NCBI GenBank assembly: GCA_011947345.1
Contig: JAAVTG010000229.1
Location: 558,001 to 622,000, forward strand
Source of the DNA: Phytophthora quininea
Lineage: Eukaryota; Oomycota; Peronosporomycetes; Peronosporales; Peronosporaceae
Reading direction: 5' to 3'
Length of the DNA stretch: 64,000 nt
This document shows, in pieces, positions 20,523-31,500 of this stretch. The translations under genes and the position numbers were made by a program. The notes beneath the pieces were generated by a model, which saw nothing but the letters and a program-made list of their open reading frames with translations, had not been told where the DNA came from and searched no databases. The first letter of the stretch is position 1; the number at the start of each line of letters is the position of its first letter.

Positions 20523-20947
20523 TCAGTCCGTCCTGGGCGACGGTATTGAACGCATGAAATTCTCTACAATGTTCACGTTGACTGGAATTTCGTTAATCTT
20601 CACGAGTACGTTCACCGTAGCCAGAGGCGCATTCTTGGCGAACTAGACCTTGAACAACGGGTAGGCAATGTCGTCGCGGTATGTCATCATCTCGAGTTGC
20701 TTGGCGTTTGGCGTGGGGAGTCTCCTAGCCACCGTTTTGCTTGTGGCGATGCTTTTGAGATTCTTGAGGCCGTCGAAAATTCCTCACTCTTCGTCTGCAT
20801 CATTGTACGTTCGCAGCAGTCTCTTGTGGGGATCGACCGGCTCAAGGAAACCCGACGGGAACTTGAGATCGCAGTGTGCTTGGCCTCTGTGGTCTTACAG
20901 ACAGTGACAAACAGCGTCACTACAAACATCGTGAAGAAAATACGCAT
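20523..20947 (-). pseudogene. Decayed RXLR-EER effector paralogue
   Basis: This is a diverged copy of the preceding effector gene in the same orientation, about 300 bp away. It keeps a signal peptide (MRIFFTMFVVTLFVTV), an RLLR followed by an acidic DADEE stretch, and the matching C-terminal segment (MMTYRDDIAYPLFKV). It has a frame change after the signal peptide near 20840, a TGA straight after DADEE near 20786 and a TAG near 20644. Multiple unlike lesions indicate true gene death rather than a single sequencing slip. Confidence 0.7.
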
Positions 20948-21175
20948 AGCTGCTACAAGTCCAACGTAATTGGGAAAGTGTGATTTCCTTTGGTGGCGCG
21001 ATACAGGATACTAGTACCTTTTCAAGAGAGACTTGCTGCATCAACAACCCATAACCAAACACATGTGCTCCACTTTACAAATCCAGTCACAGCAGAACGA
21101 TGTCCACATAGAACAAAACGCCAAGTGCTATTTTACAACTTCAGCGGACTGGCATTTTCACAGAGTCGTGCCTTC

Positions 21176-23401
21176 ATGAGCGCAAAAGATCGACAAGATG
21201 GAGCTCTGCGGGTCCGAATGGAACTCCTTTGGGTTCAACAGGAACGCCGGATAGCAGCACAACTGTCCCAAAATCTCGTAGAGCGTGTGCGTTCAATTGC
21301 AAAATCTTTCCGTGTCGCTTTGAACGAAATGTAAGCGGTTTGGACAGATGCAACGAGCAACGCGGCACTGTTCAGATAATATGAAAGCGTTACCATCGCC
21401 ACCGATCGAGCTGTTCTGCCAGGTAAGTACGAACTTACTATCATAATCACAACTCATGGACCCCATGGCCACTTCACTTGGTAGGATGCTCGAGGTGCGA
21501 TCATCAAACAAGAGCTGGACCTTCGTAATTTTGCCAGTGTTTCCAACGACTGGTTGTCTACAATAGCATCGCATTCTATCGCCAAAGGTACAAATGTATT
21601 AATCATTGTGTTATAAAAGATCATTTGCTTACCTTTTGTTTTTCGTACTATCTAGGAGATGCGATAATGAAGTGTCGAGAAATGCTATTGGAAGGCACAC
21701 GCATCACGGACATCGGAACGACACACCTGGCCAGGTTTAAATGCCTGACCAAGTTAAACGTATCAAGGTTTGGCCACTAAGTGACCACATCATCATCATG
21801 TTACTGGATCGTATTTACTTTTTGTGTAGATGCCATGCTCTCACGGATGGAGGACTGTCAACGATCCGACGGCATTTAAGCTTGCTGCAAGAACTAATTC
21901 TCGACGATTGCCACCATTTCTCGAGTGCTGTACTAAGCAAAGTGTGGAAGGACTGCAAGCGCCTGCACACGTTATCTGTTCGTGGTTGTCCAGGCGTCAC
22001 AGACGCCGTTCTCCAAGTGATAGCTACCACCAAGAGATCGTCCCCGACTGCACTCTCCGGTCTCTCGACGTTCGCCAGTGTAAGAATCTCACGTCGTCTG
22101 GAGTCTCGTATTTGGCAAGTTCGACCGTCAAAGACACGGCAGTGCAGTATTTAGCTGTGGATGACTGCCTTAGTGTCGACAATATGGCCTTCTTTGGGTT
22201 TGAAAGCAGCGTAGTGCTTCGTTCTCTCCAAGTTTTGCGACTGAGTGGGTTGGGGATTGATGAGATTGCTGTTAGTTGGATCGTTAAAGGCTGCGGAGGT
22301 TCACTAAAGCGACTCAGTGTCGCACGTTGCAAGACTTTGTCGGACTTTGCTTTGTTGCTGATGGCGCCTTTGATCGCTTCGCCAGTGTTTGAATATCTTA
22401 ACATGGAAGCCTGTCCGCTTATCACCGACGAAGGGATTAGAAATCTCTTCTCTGAGGGAGACAATAACACTCAGACAAGAGATGACGATAGCGACGATGA
22501 TACGCCACGCACGCGACTAGTATCGCTGAATTTGAAGAACTGTATTAACGTTGGAGATGCTGGTATGGCAGTAGTCGGGAAATATTGTGGCAGCCTGACG
22601 AGGTTGGACTTGAAAGGCTTGCGGAAAGTCTCGGACGACGGCGTCATGGAGATTGCCAAGGGCTGTCCGGTGTTAACGAAATTGTCGTTGTCCGGTCGGA
22701 AGATAACCATCCAAACGTTCAAGCTGCTCGGTAAAATGTGTCGGAAGCTGCAGTCACTTGATGTTTCAGAGAGGCATGACCTCGAGACACCCGCGTGCTT
22801 CATGCAGCTCTTCCCAACACCAGCCAGTGGAAAATATTCGACATATCCGTTGAAGCGCATTGATTTGAACGCAACAAATATCTGCGATACTGGTGTCAGC
22901 GTGCTTGCTGCTGCTTGCCCACAACTCGAAAGTATGAATCTTTCTAAGGTGAGCTTATCACGTTAGAAAGCATTCGTTCCTGTCATTAACATGAACTTTA
23001 TTTTGCTTGTAGTGCTCTCAGATAACAGACTTTGCGGTCGAGGCGCTTGCTTCGTGCTGTCCCAACTTCGAGTGCTTATACTCGCCAATACACGTGGGAT
23101 AACAGATCGATCACTAACAGCACTGGCATTTACCAAGATACTGTTAGAAATATTCGATCTCGTTGGGAATGTTCGCATTACAGACGGTGGTCTTCTTGCA
23201 CTATGCACTGCGTGCGAGGAGATACAGGAGCTACGTTTAAAAGGCTGTGATCGGCTACCCCAGAAGACAATCAAGCTGTACAACGATTCTCTGCTCCCAT
23301 TCACGAAGCCTTTAGTCACAGTCTCAACGATTGAAACCATCGCCACTGGAGGAGCGGCAACAGAACCACTTCAAGGTCACACGTCGAACAACTTCGCTTG
23401 A
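21176..23401 (+). CDS. F-box-like leucine-rich-repeat protein (AMN1/FBXL type)
   Basis: The N-terminal part is helical. A probable F-box follows in two exons: LPSPPIELFC, then ELDLRNFASVSNDWLSTI. About a dozen cysteine-containing LRRs come next, for example LTKLNVSRCHALTDGGL, LQELILDDC, LHTLSVRGCPGVTD, LVSLNLKNCINVGDAGM, LTRLDLKGLRKVSDDGV, CSQITDFAVEAL and IQELRLKGC. Such proteins are substrate adaptors of SCF ubiquitin ligases. Small introns lie near 21334, 21421-21484, 21589-21655, 21772-21829 and 22950-23013. One-base losses near 22033 (AAG-GAG region) and near 23075 break the literal frame; the conserved repeat register continues after both. The acidic insert near 22470-22500 (TRDDDSDDDTP) is unusual. 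The first exons are the least certain. Confidence 0.72.
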
Positions 23402-23509
23402 TGCACGGCCGATACGAAGCTGCTGTTGTTTGAAGCTAAAATTTCGCAATTGGCGTAAGAATGACGTTGGCCGTTCGCTAGTTAACTCCTTCAAAAGCTA
23501 TGGACACAA

Positions 23510-24175
23510 TTGGTGGGCAGATATGATCGGGGGACAAACCAGCACGGCTGCTCCATTTTGCTGTGCATTCTGTTGAACATTGGTCTACCGAGCTCTGTTG
23601 TGGTTGCATCACACATTTTCCGACGAGCACACGATGACCCCAAAGATTGCTTCGGTCAAATCGAGGACATTGACGATGTGAAAAACGGCTTGCTGTTGTT
23701 CAAACAGATCAAAAGCGTCGTCGATGCTCATGGCATTGTTTTTCTTGTTGACGAGCGAGATCAGTTCATACTGAAGCTTTTTAATCCGACGACCAAGGCG
23801 GAACTACTCGTGGACTGGCTGACCCAAGAGCAATGGGTTGCGCTTGGAGGTGAAACCGTACCAGAAGATTGGAGGGTAAATACGAATCCAGTGCATGCTC
23901 CATATGCGCCGGATTTCAAAGTGCTCACAACGTTTGGTGAGTTGGATGGCAAGGCGCTTTCGTTTCCAAGTGGATCGCCACTTCGTCCTTTCAGGCGCTG
24001 TTTGTTCCATCAAGCACAACCCGCCAGGGCGAAGGCGATTACCAAGGGATGGATTTCAAGAGATTATACCTTCGATGATTTCTCGTCAGAAGGGTTCACG
24101 CTAGGAGAAAAGATGAAATTGCTATTTACTAGCACCGAAAGAAGTCATTTCATCGCTTCCGGAAGTTCGTCGTAG
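23510..24175 (+). CDS. HNH-nuclease-like (HNH_2 pattern) protein
   Basis: The reading SSVVVASHIFRRAHDD, then DIDDVKNGLLLFKQI, then VVDAHGIVFLVDERDQFIL follows the HNH_2 pattern: an A-x-H-I strand, the D-x-x-NGLLL core and a D-x-h-x-F strand. The invariant His of ASHI and the Asn of NGLLL are present. The third His usual after NGLLL (in LHxLFD) seems replaced, so catalysis is doubtful. Proteins with this module are frequent in oomycetes and fungi, and nuclease domains of related kind occur in some Crinkler-type effectors, but no secretion signal is visible. The N-terminal part before 23590 does not look conserved; an unseen exon or frame break may supply the start. Confidence 0.5.
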   Translation: MVGRYDRGTNQHGCSILLCILLNIGLPSSVVVASHIFRRAHDDPKDCFGQIEDIDDVKNGLLLFKQIKSVVDAHGIVFLVDERDQFILKLFNPTTKAELLVDWLTQEQWVALGGETVPEDWRVNTNPVHAPYAPDFKVLTTFGELDGKALSFPSGSPLRPFRRCLFHQAQPARAKAITKGWISRDYTFDDFSSEGFTLGEKMKLLFTSTERSHFIASGSSS

Positions 24176-24930
24176 CAATTTCAATGCAGCCTGATGCAAT
24201 TCTTTGGTATTGAAATTTATGGACAGCGACTTCACTTGGTACAACGTCGATGAATTCCTTGCGGTTTTGGGTCTGACATGCACTGATTTTCCAGGATGTG
24301 GAGCTGAAGCAGATTAACGATTTGGAGCTCGTCTATCTGAACATCGTGTAGTGTAACTCGACTGTTTCGTACGCGAAACACTATGCACCGGATTGCGAAC
24401 CACGATTGCTTTACGAGCCACAATTGCGATCTTCCTACGTCGCATTCGTCACCGTGACAACGGCGGCGTAAATGCTCCATTTGTGGCACAAAATCTGGTC
24501 ATGAAGACAACGTCGATGACCTGCGTGCGATACGTGGGAATCGTTCGCGCGCTTGCCGTGAAAAACAAAGTATATTCTTCAAAGTCAATATATGAAGGAG
24601 GCGACGCAGAGCACATCCAGCGTTTGGTTTTGCTTCGCTTTGTTGGTATGAAGCGAAGTCCTTCAGACAAACTTTGTGGAAAACGTCAACATACATTCAT
24701 TCATAGTAAAAACAAATCCCCGCAATAGTAATACCATTCTTATGTCGAGGATCCTGCGACATGAGTGATGGCGATGGTAGCCAGTCTTTTCCAAACGTTC
24801 GAGAAGCCGCATACAAATTGGAAGTCAGGAATCTGCCCAGGCCGGAAGAAGCGGACGGGCTCAAATCTCGCTCGAGCGGTCAGTCTCTCCTCAGAACCTC
24901 GCCACCTCCCACAAGCGCTTCTCCTTCACC
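24176..24930. other. Intergenic, with a decayed small frame
   Basis: A plus-strand stretch at 24360-24600 contains RRRKCSICGTKSGHED in one frame with stops before and after it. This may be the tail of a lost gene or transposon, but nothing firm can be called. The rest is the upstream region of the START-like gene. Confidence 0.3.
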
Positions 24931-26691
24931 ATGGCCGCAGGACTGCCGGACGACCTCGTGCTCGAGTACGACATGCTGCATTTGGACACCGACGACAGCC
25001 TTTTAGAAACGACCGCGGCCCCCAACGACCCGAGCGTTGACGACCTCCTGGCCAGCTGCGCCGTGGGCGTCAGCATCGCCTCGGACGCGCAGCCGACGAC
25101 CACTTGCGCCTCCTCGGCCGGCACGGCCTGCTGCTCGTCCACCGCGGCCAAGAGCCCCGAGGCGGAGCCCCCGCAGGACGACTTGGCGGCATTTCTATTG
25201 GATGGAGAGCAGTTTCTAAAAGACATGGAAAAAGTCGTCAAGTTAGATTTGGACGCAGACAAGAATCAGACGCTGCTGGAGCAGAACGACGGCGCGATCG
25301 ACCTCGATGCCTTCACGGATCTGGAGCTCATGTCTCCGTGTCCAAGCGTGCCGAGCACGCTGGACGGCTCTCCATGCAAGACGGACGTGGACGAGTTCGA
25401 AGTGGAGTGTCCACTGCTGGCAGAAGAGCAGAAACAGAAGCAGGAGAAAAGTACCAGGAAGCGCTCATGGGCCACGCGCTGCCCCCATGTCCCCTCCACG
25501 ACTGCCCCACACCAACTCGACACTGTCGAACTCGTCCTCGACGTCAAACAGCTCCATGGGTCACACTGACGGCAGTGTGTCGGCTTCCCCATGCCGTCCA
25601 TGCCTGAAGAGGAAGCTGCACACTCGGCGCGTGAAGAGGAAGACGAGACCATGGACGAGGAAGCGATGGAGGATGAGATGGATCTGCTGGAGAAGGAGGC
25701 GAGATATTTGGACGCACAGAAAGACTTTTTGCAGTCGCGCGCCAAGTCCAACCGCCCACAACGTCAGAGCATTAAGAATAAGCGCCGTGGCCGCGAGAAC
25801 CCCAAGGCGCTGCAGAAGAGTCAGGAAGACAACAAGCTCTTGAATGAATTGTTCTCCCAGCAGAAGGTGTACGCCGACAACTTCAAGGCCATGCTGGCGT
25901 TCGCTCCAGTGAACGATGTGCGCATGGCGCTGATGACGCCGATGGAGTCGTACATTCGTCTCGGAAAAGACTTTAACGAGCGGAGGAAAACCATTCTCGC
26001 ATTGCGCGAAGAGAAGCTGGACATGACGTACCAGTTTATTGAGCAGAAAGCGCAAGGACTGGATGTCAACCAGCCGTACCAGTACTCAGACATGTTTGAG
26101 AAGTTCGGAAAGCACTACTGTGTGAACTTTGCCATCTCCAAGTACGAGGGCGTGAGCGTTTTTCAGGTGGGACGCGCAATCTACGAGCAGATTGCTGGCA
26201 AGGACGAGGCGCTGAACCACGCGATCGGCAGCACAACCATCCGCGAGTCGTACGACACGATCAAGTGCAACTTCATGCACCAGCGCATTGTCTCGAGCAT
26301 GCATTGGGATGGCGACGACGCCAACAAGATGCCAGACATGGAGTCGAACGCGATTTTCTTCTGCCGCTTCGGAGACAACTCGGCAGTGCTAGCCACAGAC
26401 TACATTGACCAGGACGACCTGCACCCATACGACACTTCCAACCGCATCCGCAAGGATGTTTCCAGCGGTGTGGTGCTGTCTGGCCACGAAGATGCCAACG
26501 GCAACAAGTACGTCGTGATGAAGCGCTATCTGATGGCCAAGTACCACATGTACCCGCACAAGGTGACCCAGGAGCAACAGGACCGCTTCTTCGCCAACAT
26601 GCCCAAGTGCCACGACACAATGAAGACACTGATCGTTGACCGCCTCCAACAACAAAACCCGTCCTGCTGCCCTTGCGCAGGCGATGACTGA
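24931..26691 (+). CDS. Oomycete START-like family protein with coiled coil
   Basis: The N-terminal half is acidic and low in complexity. A charged helix (EDEMDLLEKEARYLDAQKDF) leads to a conserved C-terminal domain of about 280 residues (PMESYIRLGKDFNERRKTIL, FGKHYCVNFAISKYEGVSVF, TDYIDQDDLHPYDTSNRIRK, VVMKRYLMAKYHM). This layout is common in a large Phytophthora family with a START-like fold; its biochemical role is unknown. The literal frame breaks near 25468 (GGG), 25485 (CCCCC) and 25589 (CCCC). One base at each joins the Ser/Thr-rich linker. The last 366 residues are unbroken. Start 24931 is the first Met of the good coding stretch. Confidence 0.65.
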
Positions 26692-27050
26692 GGGGCTTGA
26701 TGAGATACCGACAGCTAGGCACGCGCGTTTCTTTCATTCTTTTTTCGCAAGTGGTTTCCTCGGGTGTATGTTTTTCTCCGGTCAAGCTGAAGAACCAAGG
26801 AGCATACATTTCTCGTGGAGTGAGTGACTAAAATTATATGGCAGCAGCTGCAAGCGCTCCGTGCTCACCATGGAGAGTTGGTTGTGTATGTGGTTCATGC
26901 ATAGCGAAGCGAATGTGTCACCAATCCAATGAATCTCCATTCGCTCACTTCAGCCATTGTGTTCTCGTCCAGTGCATCTCGAAAACATTTTCTTTTTTCT
27001 CGAAAAATATCAAAAACTTACATTTTCGGGGTTTTGTGCTATCATCCGCC
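26692..27050. promoter_or_regulatory. Upstream region of the ectoine-synthase-like gene
   Basis: No gene is seen. CTCACTTCAGCCATTG at about 26945-26960 resembles the oomycete initiator about 90 bp before the start, and CATTTTCTTTTTTC follows. Confidence 0.3.
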
Positions 27051-27715
27051 ATGTTGTCCGCTCTGTCGAAGCGCGCGCCACTGGCCTCCCTCGCTCGCTC
27101 GTTCCACGCGTCTGGCACCTCCCAGTACCTTGTGCGGTCCCTGGACGACGTGCGCCAGAAGCAGCGCGTCATCTCCAGCCACAACGGCGCGCTCGAGACC
27201 CGGTAAAATCCTCCCCTTTTTCCTCTTCAACATAATTTTAATCAACTTATCAAATGTCTTTCTTGCAGCCGCTACCTGGTGCGCAACGACGAGTGCGGCT
27301 TCTCCGTGCAGCAAGAGATCCTCAAGAAGGGCGCGCCCGTGCGTCTCGAGTTCCAGAACCACGTGTACGTGCTGTTGATCACTCGCGGCAGCGGCCGCGT
27401 GCGGCTACTCGACGTGGGTGAGTCTCAGGGCTTCCAGCAGGTGAAAGAGGGCTCTCTCGTGGCTCTCAACGCTGCGGAAGCCGTGGAGCTTGAGGCTCAG
27501 ACGGACGAGCTCCACGCGGTGAGCGTCATGAACCCGCCGATCTTTGGCATTGAGAAGCTCAATGAGACGACGGGGTCTTCCCTGCTGTGGACGCGGACGG
27601 AGAGCAGCTGGAGAGCTACGACCACAAGAAGGTGGCGCGGATCTTCTCGGCGCCAGAGTCGCTGAAAGGGGGCAGCGCCCCATGAAGGACGACCCGCTCT
27701 TCTAAAGCAGACAGC
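27051..27715 (+). CDS. Mitochondrial ectoine-synthase-like (EctC-type cupin) protein, probable pseudoenzyme
   Basis: The N-terminus MLSALSKRAPLASLARSFHA is a good mitochondrial presequence. The rest follows the EctC family order: YLVRSLDDVRQ, ISSHNGALETRRYLV, DECGFSVQQEIL, LEFQNHVYVLLITRGSGRV, GSLVALNAAEAVELEA, VSVMNPPIFG and TTGVFPAVD. A 66-bp intron (27203-27268) splits an Arg codon. EctC closes the ring of ectoine, a compatible solute, using iron. By eye the three iron ligands recalled for bacterial EctC (Glu, Tyr, His) correspond here to Tyr, Val and Val, so that reaction is unlikely. One G is missing in GGGG at 27572-27575. The end is TGA at 27685, or TAA at 27715 if the CCCC near 27680 has also lost a base. 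Confidence 0.72.
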
Positions 27716-27794
27716 GATATGCAGACAATACAGGTGCAAGTCCAGCTTCTGCTGACTGGGTACGTGTATTCGAGGGTTGTGTGGTTTGATGCTG

Positions 27795-28459
27795 CTATGA
27801 TGCAGTGATCTTTGTAGAGAGCGATGCTCGCCGTTGCGATGTCTGTTGAGCTGCAGCTCCTAGACTGGCGAATGTCTGCTGGGTGTCGACACCTTGGCGG
27901 AGCAGCAGCGCAATGGCAGTCAGACCCCGACTTGTGGCTAGTTGAAGTGCAGTTTGACCTGTATGCTGAAATCTGTCGTGAGAGATCCAACCTTGTAGAC
28001 TACTATGTTATGGAGCACTGTACGTTGCGGAGCAGGGGGTTCGCGCCTGCCAGTAGTAGATCTTGCACGATGTCTTTGCGGTTGACCTGGACAGCGAGAT
28101 GTAGCGGGGTCGTACCGTTGATCTGCACGCACGAAGTTCAGGTAAACGATCTGTATTGTTGTAGGATGGCTTACCGTTCGAGCGTTGACGTCGGCGTCAG
28201 TGAAAAGCAAATGCTTAAGGAGCTTGATGTGGCCGTGCAGTACAGCGATGTGGACGCTTGTTTGGCGCCAGAGCTGCACAAGCAGCTCAGTTTCGAGAGC
28301 AGTAAATTCAAGACGAGCTAGACGTACTCCATGACAAACATTTACTTGTGCTGCGCCGGCCTGCGTAACGAGCAGCTTCTGAACGGTTGTCGTGTTCCCA
28401 TTGTAAACAGCATCCCAGAGCGAAAGGCGTGTTCCTCCTTCGGGAAAACCTGCAGGCAT
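27795..28459 (-). CDS. Small ankyrin-repeat protein
   Basis: Four exons on the minus strand give ankyrin repeats: LSLWDAVYNGNTTTVQKLL, TSVHIAVLHGHIKLLKHLL, INGTTPLHLAVQVNRKDIV and HTGQTALQLATSRGLTAIA. Introns have GT..AG ends and leave the repeats in phase (about 28345-28271, 28196-28142 and 28029-27970). About four repeats and a short tail make roughly 170 residues. Ankyrin repeats bind proteins; no partner is indicated. The start at 28459 is the first Met before repeat 1, though the reading also continues upstream toward 28510 and the MYCBPAP start on the opposite strand. Confidence 0.7.
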
Positions 28460-28570
28460 GGCGCCAACAAGGCGAAGGGTTCGTTTATTGATTGCGCTGG
28501 ATGACTCAAGTTGGAACGATCTTCCAAAGCGACGCCGACCGCCGGGGTCCTAATAGCGAAGTCCTGCAGG

Positions 28571-31500
28571 ATGAATGATTCCGCGTCCAAGACCAGCTTA
28601 TCGTCCTCACCAGGAAAACCTGCAACATCTAACAGCTCCACCGCACCAAGCGTGAGCAAGACCCGCACAATTGTTGTAGCGAGAAGTGCTTGCGATGAGC
28701 CTGCCGCGGGTTTTATTGGCAGCACTTCAAACGTGGCGAGTCAGCACCACGCTCGCGATGCGCGATCTGGGAAGCTGTTTTCGTATGCGGCACTCGGCGA
28801 AGATGAAGACGTAGAGCGCTTCGACCAGTTTTTAGCAGAACAACGGGGTCAACCTAAAGCTTCCGAGCTGCGAGGTGCAGCCACGTCTCCGCAGCACTTA
28901 CAAGCAAAGCGTAAGACGCAGAGCCGACTTCAATTGGAAGTGAACGATGGGAACCCTCCTAGCACTGAAGTCAAAGAAAACCCTAAGCAAGAGCTACAAA
29001 ACGATGCGCGCAAACGTCGTGAAGAAGCAGTGGCGCACCGCAAGTGGCTCAACTCGCTGCCAATTCATGAGCGGGTTGCCCAGCAACGCCAGCAAAATGC
29101 ACTTCGCAAGTGGCGTCACATGAACCACGAGTGGGAGGCATTCAAAGCTCGCGCCTCACGACGGCTAGGAAAGCACCCCAAAGAACTCGTAATGAGTCGT
29201 GCTGCGTCGTATCGAGAGCAACGCGAGATGTACGATATGCTGCAGAAAGCCCGACCACTGAGTGATAAGGTCGGCGGAGATATTTGGCTGGCAAGCTTGC
29301 GAGACGAGGGTACCCGATATGTTCCTGTGGGCAACATCTTCAGTGGTCTTTTCTGCCCGATTCGAGAAAGCACACGGCTGGGTCCGCGGGTTCGACGTCC
29401 TCTCGACTACCAAGAAGATAAAAGTGAACAAGAAGGTTCAAGACCGCTCTCCAAACAGGAAAAGAGGTCGCTGCAGCTATTGGCGCGCAGGAAGTGGCGT
29501 TTAAGGAAACAGCTCGAGGCGCTGCAACCTCATGAAGTGGAACAAAGCGCTGATAGCCATCTATCTGTAGGAACAATTGACTTGTTTACATGGGCAAGTG
29601 GCACACCAGGCGACGAAAGTGCGAACGTCGAGGATAGCGAGTCTACCCGAACGAATTCCGCTAGCATAGATAACGGCCACCGCAAGTTGTTTCCAGGCAT
29701 AAGCACGAGCTATCTCACATCGGAGAACAAGGAGGATGCAAACAATCAGTTTGTAGGCCCAAGCCTGCGGGTCGCTTACGTCGTGGAAGCCGACGAGTAC
29801 TCTGGTACAAGCCGCGTAGATGAACCAGTTGCCGTCGATCTACCAATTCGTCTAAACATCCACGCGTGTGTTGGTGAGCAGCAACAACAATCGCTTTCGA
29901 TTACGAATGACGGCACAACGGTCGTGCACTATCAGTGGTGGCGCGCTCGTTTCGATGACGAAAGCGTGGGGCTGACGGACCACCTGCGTGGGCGCAGAAC
30001 GCGCAAGGACGAGCAGGAACTGGAAAGCTGCAAAACCACCTCGGTGTCACAACTCGCAGGAACTCTACTGCCGGGTGAAACCCAACAGTTTGTTTTTACT
30101 TTTGAATCGTCACAGGCAGGAGTCTTCTTGGAGAAGTGGTTGTTAGACACAGACCCTCATCCTTGTATCAATTACGGGGTTGCATGCACCGATGGAAGCG
30201 ACCGAATGTCTCCACCAGAACTACCTATAGAAGTCCGTCTAATGTGCGTTGCTGAGGATAACTTTGCTGCTACGAGGCGTCGTCAAAAGCAGCTCACCCG
30301 CGTGGAGCAAAGAGAAAGTCATTTCTTCGTGGCTTGTCTCGTCGACGAGATATTGAGTGGCGTCAGCCCACCCGAGGCTGTAATATTCGACGCGCTCACC
30401 CCCAAAACCGATGTCAACAGGTTCTTCGAACAGAATGGCGACCAAATGGGTGAATTCGGGGATGTCTACTTCAGCCCCGGTCTGGTAAAAGAGTGCGAGT
30501 TATTGTTTGAACGAGCGATGCAAGTTGTGCAAGCACTTTCGCCACTCCAGCAAGTTACCCAAGACGAAAAGCGAGCTGGTGACGACGGAGCCGGTAGCAA
30601 GGACTCTGGAGTGGTCAACGGGGACCAGGCCACTGGTGAAGGTAGCCTTAGTATTGAAGACTCCACGTCGAACCAAGATTCAAAGACACTACTAACGCCA
30701 ATCTCCAACCAAACGTGGAACTGGAGCTTGAAGACACTTCGTGGCTTTGCAAGCATGCCGACGACATTCAACTTGCACGGATGAAGCAATTGGCGAGCCA
30801 GTTAAAGATGGAAGTTGAGGAGGATGACCACGATGAAGATGAAGAGGCGGATGGTCACGAGGAGGACGAAGAGGCGGAGGGAGAGGATGCTGATGCTGAC
30901 GGCTTGAAACAAAACGAGAGTGAACATTGTGGCGTTGAGAAACTGTCTCGACGTGAAATTCGTGAAAAGAGAGACTCAATCGATGCAAAGCGTTGGAGAA
31001 TGAACTAAGCCTGCTACAGCCAAACCTCCAGGAGAGATTTGACATGCTACGCTTTGCGAGCTGCACGGCCCCTTATAACAGCAGCCGCTTGCAGGAACGA
31101 TTATGGGAGCGAATTGGAAGTCTGTGCAGTGAAACTCCTGTTGTGTGTGATTGCCAAAGCTCTGGAGAGTCCCGACAGTTCGACTGTCAAGATCGACAGC
31201 GTTCAGAAGCTACTTGTTCGAGCTATTGATGAAGCTGTTGGAGGCGACCAAGAGCACCAGACACTGTTCGAGAAGGAACGGCGACGGCTCCAAGGTGCTT
31301 GGCTGGAGGACAAGCGATCGTACGAGTCTCTGGCCCAGTACATTATGAAAGATACCGAGTCTAAAGTATCCTCTTCGCCTGACAGCGAATCAGCACCATC
31401 AGACCCTGCGCAAGACAATTCCGGCGTGCTATTGATGCAAGTCGACTTGGATCTGGCACCATGGTTCTCACTGGTGAGAGCAGACAAAGGTGCCGACGGA

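Noticed and set aside
24360..24600. PiggyBac-type C-terminal zinc finger (KCSICGTKS)
   Set aside because: The cysteine and histidine spacing after the first pair does not fit, and stops surround it.
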